Origin: Lathyrus oleraceus
Taxonomy: Eukaryota > Streptophyta > Magnoliopsida > Fabales > Fabaceae
Direction of reading: 5' to 3'
NCBI RefSeq assembly: GCF_024323335.1
Contig: NC_066580.1
Coordinates: forward strand, 89,017,391-89,081,390
DNA: 64,000 bases
Shown: in pieces, positions 46,239-56,882 of the stretch
How positions within the stretch are numbered: position 1 is the first letter of the stretch
Layout: each line of letters begins with the position of its first letter
Made by a program: the position numbers and the translations under genes
Notes under the pieces: generated by a model
The model's database searches: none
What the model was told of the DNA's origin: nothing
Seen by the model: only the letters and a program-made list of their open reading frames with translations

Positions 46239-48545
46239 GTTTGCTTGAAGGCCACAACAAATATTTGGTATTTGGATAGTGGGTGCTCCAAGCATATGAC
46301 CGGTGATGTGCACAATTTTTTAGATCTAAAGCTTAAGGCCAAGGGTTATGTTACTTATGGAGATAACAACAAAGGAAGAATTCTTGGCATAGGCAAAGTA
46401 GGTGCACCAAATTTCATATCCATCGAAGATGTGCTATATGTCGAAGGACTAAAGCACAATCTCTTAAGCATAAGCCAACTTTGTGACAAATGATTCAAAA
46501 TAAGGTTCACAAAAGATGAATGCTTAATCGAAGACGAAGTCACACAAGAGGTAATGCTTATAGGTAAGCGAATTAATAATATTTTCATGATTTCCCTTAA
46601 CGGTGTCTCTTTGAAGGTTAAATGCCTTGTGGCAAATGACAGCGACTCATGGTTATGGCATAAGAGATTTGCTCACATTTACATGGAGCACTTGAATAAG
46701 TTAGTAAAACATGACCTTGTCATTGGATTGCCAAAGATAAAATTCATCAAAGATAGGCTTTGCGATGCATGTCAAAAGGGGAAGCAAACCAAGTCAACTT
46801 TCACATCCAAATATGTGGTGTTCACTTCTATGCCACTACAACTGTTACACATGGACTTATTTGGTCCATCAGGAACAAGAAGTTTCGGAGCTAACTTATA
46901 TGCTTTAGTTATTGTTCTAGATATATTTGGACTTTCTTTTTAGTGCAGAAAAGTGATGCATTCAAAGCATTCAAGAAGTATGCAAAACAGATTCAAAATG
47001 AGAAATCATTAACAATTGCCTCCATAAGAAGCGATCATGGTGGAGAATTCCAGAATACCTCCTTTGAAGATTTTTGCGAAGATCAAGGAATATTTCACAA
47101 CTTCTCGACTCCAAGGACTCCACAACAAAATGGAGTAGTTGAAAGAAAGAATAGGTCATTGGTGGAACTTGCAAGAACAATGCTTAGCGCCTCAAATCTT
47201 CCTAAGTATTTTTAGGCAGATGCGGTTAGCACGGAGTGTTTTGTTAGCAATAGAGTTAACATAAGAACTATCCTAAAGAAGACTCCATATGAACTCTTCA
47301 AAGGAAGGAAACCCAACATCTCTTTCTTTCACATCTTTGGATGCAAGTGCTTTGTCCTAAACAATGACAAAGACTACCTTGGTAAGTTCGACGAAAAATC
47401 GGATGAAGGTATCTTTATTGGTTATTCTCTTATAAGTAAGGCATACAGAATTTATAATAAAAGAATTTTAAATATAGAAGAATCCATGCATGTTAAGTTT
47501 GACTAATCTAACCCCTCGAAAGAGGAAATTATTGTTTGTGATGATGATGATTTTGTAGAAATTCCTAAAGAAGATACTTCAAACAAGGATCAAGAAGCAC
47601 CGATTCAACAAGAGTCAAATGAAAATGATCTATCTAAGGAATGGAGAACTCATAGAGATAATCCCATTGACAAAGTAATTGGTGACATTAGTCAAGGTGT
47701 CGCTACAAGATTGAATCTCAAAGATGCATGCTTAAACATGGCGTTCGTTTCGCAAATAGAACCTTCCAAAATTGATGAAGCTCTAGAAGATAATCAATGG
47801 ATCGTTGCTATGCAAGAAGAATTAAACCAATTCGAGAGAAATCAAGTTTGGGAACTTGTTCCTAGACCAAGTGATAAGCACATCATTGGAACAAGAAGGG
47901 TGTTTAAGAAAAAGCTTGATGAGAATGGAATAATTGTTCGAAACAAAGCAAGATTGGTCACTCAAGGGTACAATCAAGAAGAAGGAATCGACTTTGAGGA
48001 AACTTTCGCTTCGGTTGCAAGGTTAGAAGCTATTCGTTTATTACTTGCTTACGTATGTTCAATGAACTTTCAGCTTTTTCAAATGGACGTCAAAAGTGCC
48101 TTCTTAAACGACTACATCAACGAAGAAGTCTATGTCAAACAACCCCCGGGATTTGAAGACTTCAAGAATCCTTCACATGTACACAAATTGAAGAAAGCGC
48201 TTTATGGATTAAAATAAGCACTAAGGGTGTGGTATGATCGTCTAAGTAATTTTCTATGTGAAAAAGGTTTTGAAAAAGGCAAAGTAGACAAGACGTTATT
48301 CATCAAGAGAATAAAAGGGAATACCTTACTTGTGCAAGTCTACGTAGACGACATAATCTTCGGGTCATTCAACAACGAACTATGTGAAGAATTTATGTTG
48401 ATAATGCAAGGTGAATTTGAAATGTCTATGATGGGAAAGATGAACTACTTCCTTGGATTGCAAATCAAGCAACTAAAAGACGGAATTTTTATCAACCAAT
48501 CAAAGTATTGCAAAGAGCTGTTAAAGAGATTTGAAATGGATAGTT
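46239..48545 (+). pseudogene. copia pol part 1: protease, integrase, RT
   Basis: Protease active site WYLDSGCSKHMTG near 46265. The integrase zinc region (LWHKRFAHI, then LCDACQKGK) is followed by core residues (LHMDLFGPSG, SIRSDHGGEF, QNGVVERKN). RT has VDVK-type [11 protein letters not shown] and intact YVDDIIFGS near 48335. Decay: stop at 46491, frameshift near 46935, stops at 47213 (Trp to stop), about 47503 and about 48215 (Gln to stop). The gene is then cut at 48545 by the nested Ogre and resumes at 61087. Confidence 0.87.
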
Positions 48546-50366
48546 TGTAAGACCCCAATTTTGACCCTAAGATCCCTCATGGCATCATAACATTGCATTT
48601 GCATTGCCTCAAGGATCTTTAGCATCTTGGTTCCCTTTGCCTTTGGGTGGGTTCTATTTAGATGATCAGTCAACACAAGGGAATGGCTTGAGATACTTCC
48701 AACAGGTTCAAATGGGGTCTATTCGTCAGTCAAAACGTTAATCTTGAAGGAGCAAAAGTTTGTTCATGAACTGTCATGCTCGCTAGGCGAAGCCCACGTG
48801 TTTAAAAAAAAAAGAACGAAAAAAAAAAACCAAAAAAAAAATAAATAAATAAGTAAATAAATAAATAAAATATAACAGAAAATTTTTGGACTTGGGCCTC
48901 TCTCATTTGAGCCCACAGGTCCACAAAAATCAGGTTATAAATTCAGAGTTTTAGTGAAACAAAATTCCATTCTATTCCTATTACCCTGGCAGGAAAAAGA
49001 AAGTGAGAGAAGAGCTAACAGAGTTCAGAGCAACCTCCAGAGACTGAAGGGAACTCATCGGCAAAGAACCAATTCCCTCTCATATAAACCCTAAGAGTGC
49101 ATTGCAAACCCAACCGGAAGGGTCAATTTCATTCGATCTCTCCAGTCAGGTTTGCCTTATTCCCATTACTTTATGCTTTTAATTTTATTGCTCTGAATGT
49201 ATGAGGTATTATGGGTGAATTTGATACCCTTTTGATGCATGTGTTTGACAAGAGGTTTAGGCCTCCTAGCCTTGGTTGCTTTTTGTGAATTTTAATTGCA
49301 TGATTCATGTGGTTACATTTTGATTTGGGGGCAACTCTTGATTACCCTATCTTTTTTCTCTAACCTGTTTGTTGAGTTTTTTTTGTGAGGGCTCATATGA
49401 CTCTTGCAGAGATGGCTTGCCTGGTGTGTTCCACTTTATTTGTGGGATACCACCTAGAGGTCTATTCTGATTACCTGTACTGACTCACTTTCTTTGATGG
49501 TGTTTAGCTTGGGAATCTCTGGTTTTCTTACCTCTTAAATTGTTGTTGCTTCGGATCTTTATCCGCGTGGTACTTTATTTATCCCGCATTTTACCGCTTT
49601 TTTAGCTGGAAGACCTCGATAGGAGGCAATGTTTTTGTGTGTTTACTTTATGTAGGTTCCTTCGTCCAGGACCCCTTTTGCATGTGCGTTCCTAAAACAC
49701 CCCAAACTCATTGATTTTTCTTCTCCTAAGAACACGTTATCTCCTTCTACTACAGGCGAGTAAGTCTCCAAAGGTCAAGCATCTGGTAGATTGCGTAGTA
49801 ACGTTGTCCAACCCTTAACCCGTAGTTGGTCAAACTACGTTTTGCTCTGATTCTCATTCCAGATGAGATACGTAGGCATAAGATGCGATGTCTTAGTGAG
49901 CACACTTCCCCTTTAACCCATAGGTAGCCGAGCTACGAAGACTCTGATTCTCAGATTCAAATGAGATACGTATGCAGTGGATGCGACGTCCGTGCGAGTC
50001 ATTATCTTTTGACCCTTCTTTTAGTAAGTAGTACATTAGATAAACATACACGCTTTTCTTATCCCTTCAATCATGTTTGCACAAATAAATTTTCAAAAAA
50101 AAACAACAACCTTTGCAAAAAATGTGAAAAGGGCTCCCTAGGATTACCTAGGATGTTTTGGGTGCCTAACACCTTCCCATTGCATAACCAACCCCCTTAC
50201 CCAGATCTCTGACATTTTTACTAGTTTTTGATTCGATAAAACTTTTAGGTTTTTGTTCGCTTTCTAACCATTCCTTTGGATAAATAGAAGTGCGGTGTCG
50301 ACTCGACTTGTATGATTTACCTTGGATTTAGTCAATATCTCTAATGGTAACGAATACCCCGCTACA
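48546..50366 (+). repeat. 5' LTR of the short-LTR Ogre (1821 bp)
   Basis: TGTAAGACCCC to CCCGCTACA. It contains an A-rich tract near 48806-48870, TATAAATT at 48936-48943 and the CCTAGG-ATTA-CCTAGG repeat at 50137-50152. The region around that repeat, through CCCCCTTACC and TCTCTGACATTTT, is clearly shared with the 4.6-kb Ogre LTRs. No gene. Confidence 0.93.
48936..48943 (+). promoter_or_regulatory. TATA box of the short-LTR Ogre
   Basis: TATAAATT about 390 bp into the LTR; the 3' LTR copy is at 59638-59645. Confidence 0.55.
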
Positions 50367-50372
50367 GAAAAG

Positions 50373-50390
50373 TGGCGACTCTGCTGGGGA
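50373..50390 (+). other. primer binding site, tRNA-Arg type (short-LTR Ogre)
   Basis: TGGCGACTCTGCTGGGGA, 6 nt after the LTR. Confidence 0.93.
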
Positions 50391-51284
50391 AGACCTCCTA
50401 GTGGGTTTTGCCTACTTTTTATGCTTGTTGTATTGTATTTGTTTTGTGACATATTTTTGTGCAATTTGGGATTACCGTATTATATGTAATGATTTAATTA
50501 TTTGCATATTAATTCCTTGTGTGCTTGGTGATCTTTGTGAGATGAGTTCTATACCCGAACTCGAGGGCACTTATGATAGGAGAATGGCATAGTCTTGTCG
50601 ACTTGTGTGGAGTTATTCCTTAGCAAGTTGACTTGCAAGCCCATTCACTTGGTGGAGGTCATGTTGGGATCAATAATGTCTACCAAGTAAGTTGTGGTTA
50701 GACATTACTCTTTCCAATATAGACCTTAGAAGCCAAGGACCTTAGTTTACCAAGCCCATCTTGGCCTATTCTTAGGATGTAGTACGAAAGTCGTTCAAGT
50801 GTAAGATTTGATACGATTGTTACACGATACTACACTCATAAGAGCCTTTCTTGAGAATATTTTTGGAATACGAGTAGTCGTTTCTCCGATAATATCCAAA
50901 AGATGGGATGATGACTATGGGAACCTTTTGTAGAACATGTTTGGCAGGTTTAAACCTTATTACACTCCCTTTGGGTGGTTCTTAACCTAAACTCCATGCT
51001 CGTGACTTGCAACAAACCCTTGATTCATGGTTGATCCGTTCAGGTATCCTTAATATCAATGGAACTTGGGTATTGATAAGGTGTAAACCATAATCCACCA
51101 AAATGGATGATTGATATTAAGGATAACATGATCCATCCCATGACCTTTGTTTGGTGTGCTTTGCTTGATCCTTGAGTGTGATTGTTGCATCCATGCATTC
51201 ATGCACCCATTTGCATTCATATCATCAAAATAAATAAGAAAAGTTTCAAGGAACTTAAGGGGTTTATTTGCAAAATTTTCAGAC
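50391..51284 (+). other. leader of the short-LTR Ogre
   Basis: Untranslated; shares ordered blocks with the E1 leader. It ends in TTTGCAAAATTTTCAG-ACATG, an acceptor-like word also present before ORF1 in E1. No gene seen. Confidence 0.72.
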
Positions 51285-52736
51285 ATGGAAAGACAAAGAA
51301 GGAATACAAAGAAGTACAGTTTCAGACAACCAGACTTGAAAGAGTTAAGGAATCTGACATCCTATGTATTAGACCCTTTGGGTTTCAAAGCTCGTTTTGG
51401 GAAGCTTCTTCCTCTTCTGACTACTCAGGTGGATGAAGGATTGATGAGTGTATTGGTGCAGTTTTATGATCCTTTGTACCGTTGCTTCACGTTTCCGAAT
51501 TTTCAGCTTTTGCCTACACTTGAGGAGTATGCTTATCTTGTGTGTATACCTGTTCTGGATCAGTTGCCGTTCAGTGGCTTGGAAAGGGTTCCTACTTCTC
51601 AAGAGATAGCAGACATGTTACACATAGATGAATCTCTGGTTGGTGCTCATATGACTACCAAAGGGGGAATTCAAGGTCTTCCTTCTGAGTTCCTCATTTC
51701 TCAAGCTACTATATATGGGAAGGCCATGAGTGAGGATGCCTTTGAAGCCATATTTGTACTTCTCATCTATGGATTGGTATTGTTCCCCAACATCGACAAG
51801 TTTGTGGATGTGAACGCTATTGGGATTTTCTCTACTCTTAATCCCGTTCCGACTCTGTTGGGCGATACCTATTTCTCTTTGCATATGAGGAATGAAAAGA
51901 GTGGTGGCGCCATTGTGTGTTGTTTGCCTCTGTTGTATAAGTGGCTTATTTCTCACTTACCTCAGACGGTCACTTTTAAGGAGAACAAGGAATGTCTACG
52001 GTGGTCCACGAGACTTATGTCTCTCACTAATGATGATATCTCTTGGTATAACCGTGTGTATGATGGTGTGCAGATTATTGACTCTTGTGGTGAATTCTCC
52101 AATGTGCCTCTTCTTGGTACATGTGGTGGGATTAACTACAACCCTGTTTTGGCACGTCGACAGCTTGGGTTCCCCCTAAAGGATATACCCAATAACATTC
52201 TGTTAGAGGGTGTATTCTTTCAGAATGGTAAACATCCCCAATGCTTGAAAGCTAGGATGGTCCGCGCTTGGCGCGAGATTCATAAGAAAGAAAGGAAAGA
52301 GTTGGGTCCTAAGAATTGCATCGCTTTGGAGCCTTACACTGTTTGGGTTAGGAAGAGGGCGTACGAGTATCTCATGCCTTACGAGTATCCGAGACCTACA
52401 CCTATGATTATGGATGGGCCTTCAACCCTCCCTAATCAAGGAGTAGAGGAGTTGAGAGACGAAGACCGTTCACGTGCCTGAATCCGTGAACGTGAAGAGT
52501 TGCTTCAGCAGATTAAGAAGAAGGATGTGTTGATTGAGTTTCTTGAGCATCAGGTTATTGATGACCCTGATGATGTATGGACTTCTCTACTTCCTCAGTC
52601 TTCTAAGTTCTGGAAGAGGAGGTATGATCGACTCGCCAAAGAGAAGGCCGATATGGAGGCAGCCTACGAGAGGGAGGTGAAGAGGCTTCGCGCATCTTAT
52701 CTTCCTGTGTCCCGAGCTTTAGATGATTGTTTCTAG
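51285..52736 (+). pseudogene. Ogre ORF1, one in-frame stop
   Basis: The best-preserved ORF1 in the window: 398 codons to TGA at 52479-52481 (probably CGA to TGA), then the same frame to 52736, about 483 codons in all. It starts MERQRRNTKKYSFRQPDLKE and contains FYDPLYRCFTFPNFQLLPTLEEY, LLIYGLVLFPNIDKF, PLLYKWLISHLPQT and a charged C-terminal coiled coil. The order matches the ORF1 of E1 and E3 but the C-terminal tail differs. Function of Ogre ORF1 is unknown. Confidence 0.85.
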
Positions 52737-52965
52737 GGATCCATAGGATGATTATTTTCCTTTTCTCTTGTATATGATTGACGATGCTGCACTTCTTTTC
52801 CCTGATATTATTTGATGAGATATTTCCATATGTGATAAAATGCTTAATATTTCCAGAATTTGCAAATAAAACTCTAAAGTTCCTTTGAAATAAAAAACAA
52901 ACATTGCATGCATCATATGCATAAGCAGGTTTTGTTTCCGGTCCCTTGCCCTATGGTCTAACTCT
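52737..52965 (+). other. spacer between ORF1 and gag remnant
   Basis: Non-coding; matches the ORF1-gag spacers of E1 and E3 in the GCATGCATCAT-type stretch before TAAGCAGG. Nothing else seen. Confidence 0.6.
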
Positions 52966-53150
52966 GTGTCCTTCATTTATTTTGAAGACAAGCTGACTCA
53001 CCGGTACTACACTAGAGCCAACATTTCAAGACTGATGGATCACTTAGAGCAAGAGAACCGCGAGCTGAAAAAGGATTCTGGCAATTTCATCATCCCTGGA
53101 GGGGTCTGCAACAATTGGGTCGCTGTGGATATTCCAACAGTTGTCCATAA
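52966..53150 (+). pseudogene. gag-pro remnant: Gag N-terminus fused to protease tail
   Basis: The frame reads through Gag start sequence (LTHRYYTRANISRLMDHLEQENRELK) and passes without a stop into the protease tail (CNNWVAVDIP). Compared with E3, about 3.2 kb holding the Gag core, zinc motifs and protease active site is missing. The junction is near 53073 and stays in frame. It cannot encode Gag or protease activity, so this copy would depend on another Ogre. Confidence 0.8.
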
Positions 53151-53419
53151 GTCAACATAATAATCACTTTGTTTGAAAACCCTTCTCCCATGCCAAAAGG
53201 AGGAGTGATGACATTGTTGGCGCATAAACACAATGATATTTTCATTCAATAAATTCATGTTAAATGTTTGTTTTTCCCATTTATTTTCCCTTTTTGTTTT
53301 TGCATGAAATTGGTGATCACATAAAACCTCAAAATAGAATAAAATCAATTTTTTTCATCTGCATAATGATTTGCCTTGTTTGAATCCTAAAACTTTTCAT
53401 ATCCAAAATCATTATGCAG
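53151..53419 (+). other. Ogre intron between pro and RT
   Basis: Starts GTCAAC after CATAA, ends ATTATGCAG before GTTGATTTCTAAACCC. Both ends line up with the E3 intron (38716-38467), and both flanks are coding. The interior is AT-rich with stops. Confidence 0.65.
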
Positions 53420-56400
53420 GTTGATTTCTAAACCCATTGAACATAATGACCCAACACCATCTCCCAATTTTGAATTCCCTGTATTTGAGGCAGAGGAAGA
53501 TGATGTTGAAGAGATTCCTGACGAGATTACCCGTCTACTTGAGCATGAAGAGAAGATCATTCAGCCGCATCTTGAGAATCTGGAAACAATCAACTTGGGG
53601 TCTGAAGATTGTGTGCGAGAGGTAAAGATTGAGGCACTTCTGGAAGAATCTGTTAAGAAGGGGTTGATTAAGTTGCTACGAGAATATGTTGATGTCTTTT
53701 CCTGGTCATATGAAGACATGCCTGGTCTAGATACTGATATTGTGCAACATTTCCTACCTCTAAAGCCTGAGTGCATGCCTATAAAGCAGAAGCTCAGAAG
53801 AACTCATCCTGATATGGCAGTGAAGATCAAAGAGGAAGTTAAGAAGCAAATTGATGCGGGGTTTCTGGTGACTTCTATATATCCTCAATGGGTGGCCAAT
53901 ATTGTGTCCGTGCCTAAGAAAGATGGAAAAGTCCGGATGTGTGTGGACTATAGAGATTTGAATAAAGCTAGTCCGAAAGATGATTTCCCTCTACCACATA
54001 TTGATATGTTGGTAGACAATACATCTAAATTCAATGTCTTCTCGTTTATGGATGGATTTTCCGGATATAATCGGATTAAAATGGCACCCGAGGATATGGA
54101 GAAGACAACATTCATCACACCTTGGGGAACATTCTGTTATCGAGTGATGCCCTTCGGTTTGAAGAACGCCGAAGTCACGTATCAACAAGCTATGACCACC
54201 TTGTTTCATGATATGATGCACAAGGAGATTGAGGTATATGTTAACGATATGATTACTAAGTCAAGAATAGAAGTTGAACATGTAGAGCATTTGTTGAAGC
54301 TTTTCCAGCGTTTGAAGAAATATAAGCTTCGTCTGAATCCCAACAAGTGTACATTTGGAGTCTGTTCTGGCAAGTTATTGGGCTTCATTGTTAGTGAAAG
54401 AGGTATTGAGGTTGATCCTGCAAAGGTCAAAGCAATACAAGAGATGCCTGCGCCCAAAACTGAGAAGCAAGTCCGAGGTTTTCTTGGCCGCTTGAATTAT
54501 ATCTCCAGATTCATATCCCACATGACTGCCACATGTGCTCCTATATTCAAGCTCCTCCGGAAAGATCAGTCTCATGGTTGGACCGAGGATTGCCAGAAAG
54601 CTTTTGATAGTATTAAAGAGTATCTGTCTGAGCCTCCGATTCTGTCTCCGCCTGTAGAGGGAAGACGTTTGATCATGTATCTGACTGTTCTTGAAGACTC
54701 GATGGGTTGTGTCCTTGGTCAACAAGACGAATCAGGGAAGAAGGAGTATGCTATTTACTACCTGAGTAAGAAGTTCACTGATTGTGAGTCTCGATACTCA
54801 ATGCTTGAAAAGACATGATGTGCTTTGGCTTGGGCTGCTAAGCGTTTATGCCAGTATATGATAAATCATACGACTTGGTTGATATCTAGAATGGATCCAA
54901 TCAAGTACGTCTTCGAGAAGCCTGCTTTAACAGGGAGAATTGCCCGTTGGCAGATGTTGTTATCTGAGTATGATATTGAGTATCGAGCTCAGAAGGCTAT
55001 TAAAGGTAGTATCTTGGCTGACCATTTGGCACATCAGCCTATTGAAGATTATCAGTCAGTTCAGTATGACTTCCCAGATGAGGAAATTCTGTATTTGAAA
55101 GTGAAAGATTGCGATGAGCCTACACTTGATGAAGGGCCAGAGCCTGGTTCCAGATGGAGTATGGTGTTTGATGGTGCTGTAAATCAGTATGGAAATGGTA
55201 TTGGGGCCATGATTATTACTCCTCAGGGCGCGCATATTCCTTTTACAGCAAGGCTAACTTTCAAATGTACGAATAATATGGTTGAGTATGAGGCCTGTAT
55301 TATGGGATTGGAGGAATGTATTGATCTAAGGATCAAGCATCTTGATGTATATGGTGATTCGGCCCTCGTTGTTAATCAGATTAAGGGGGAATGGGAAACG
55401 AATCAGCCTGGCCTCATTCCATACAGAGATTATGCGAGGAGGATTTCAACGTTCTTTACTGAGGTTGACTTCCATCATATTTCTCGAGATGAGAATCGGA
55501 TGGCAGATGCTCTTGCTACGCTTGCTTTAATGATTGTTGTTAAACTGTGGAATGAAGTCCCCAATATCACCGTGATGCGCTTGGACAGACCAGCTCATGT
55601 ATTTGCAGTAGAAGAAGTAAAAGATGATAAGCCGTGGTATTATGATATCAAGTGTTTCCTTCAGAGCCATATTTACCCGCCTGGGGCATCTGTAAATGAT
55701 AGGAAGACTTTGAGGAGATTGTCAGGCAGTTTCTACCTCAATGGTGATGTACTGTACAAGAGAAATTTTGACATGGTTCTGCTCAGATGCGTGGATAGAC
55801 ATGAAGCAGACCTGTTGATGACTGAGGTCCATGAGGGTTCATTTGGTACTCATTCCAATGGACATGCCATGGCCAGAAAGATGTTGAGAGCAGGCTACTA
55901 TTGGCTGACAATGGAGTCTGACTACTGCAAGTATGTGAAGAAATGCCATAAGTGACAAATTTACGCGGATAAGATTCATATTCCCCCGACACTTTTGAAT
56001 GTGATTTCATCACCATGGCCTTTTTCCATGTGGGGAATTGACATGATTGGCATGATAGAGCCGAAAGCGTCCAATGGACACAGATTTATTCTCGTAGCAA
56101 TCGATTACTTCACCAAGTGGGTTGAAGCGGCGTCGTATGCAAATGTGACCAGGCAGGTGGTCGTGAAGTTTATCAAGAATCAACTCATATGCCGATATGG
56201 TGTGCCAGATAAGATCATTACTGATAATGGATCTAACTTGAATAACAAGATGATGAAAGAGCTGTGTAGTGAGTTCAAGATTGTACATCATAATTCTTCT
56301 CCGTACATACCCAAGATGAATGGGGCTGTTGAAGCTGCTAACAAGAATATCAAGAAAATTATCCAGAAGATGGTTGTTACGTACAAAGATTGGCATGAGA

Positions 56401-56882
56401 TGCTACCATTCGCTTTGCATGGCTATCGTACATCTGTCCGCACTTCAACAGGGGCAACCCCTTTCTCTCTTGTTTATGGCATAGAGGATGTACTCCCAGT
56501 AGAGGTGGAGATCCCATCAATGAGTGTCTTGATGGAGGCCAAGTTGACTGATGCTGAATGGGTTCAGAGTCGTTATGACCAGCTGAACTTGATAGAAGAG
56601 AAGAGATTGACTGCCATGTGCCATGGTCAGTTATATCAGCAGAGAATGAAGAAAGCTTTTGATAAGAAGGTCAAGCCTCGTGTGTTCTGAGAAGGTGACC
56701 TTTTGCTCAAGAAAGTCTTGTCTTTCGCGCCCGATTCCAGGGGCAAGTGGACTCCAAACTATGAAGGTCCATATATTGTTAAGAGAGCCTTTTCAGGCGG
56801 TGCTTTGATACTTACAACTATGGATGGGGAGGATTTCACTCGTCCTGTGAATTCAGATGCAGTCAAGAAATACTTCGCCTAA
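53420..56882 (+). pseudogene. Ogre pol (RT, two RNase H, integrase), three stops and a mutated RT site
   Basis: One continuous frame broken by TGA at 54816, 55953 and 56688. RT has FMDGFSGYNRIKMAPED, but the catalytic box reads YVND instead of YVDD (near 54240). First RNase H about 54600-54990; the second, archaeal-like one has MVFDGAVNQYGNGIG, YEACIMGL, YGDSALVV and ADALATL. Integrase has HHCC-type residues near 55830-55955, then WGIDMIG, TDNGSNL and VEAANKN giving the DDE triad. It ends KKYFA-stop at 56882. Even with the stops ignored, the Asp-to-Asn change should kill RT. Confidence 0.9.
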
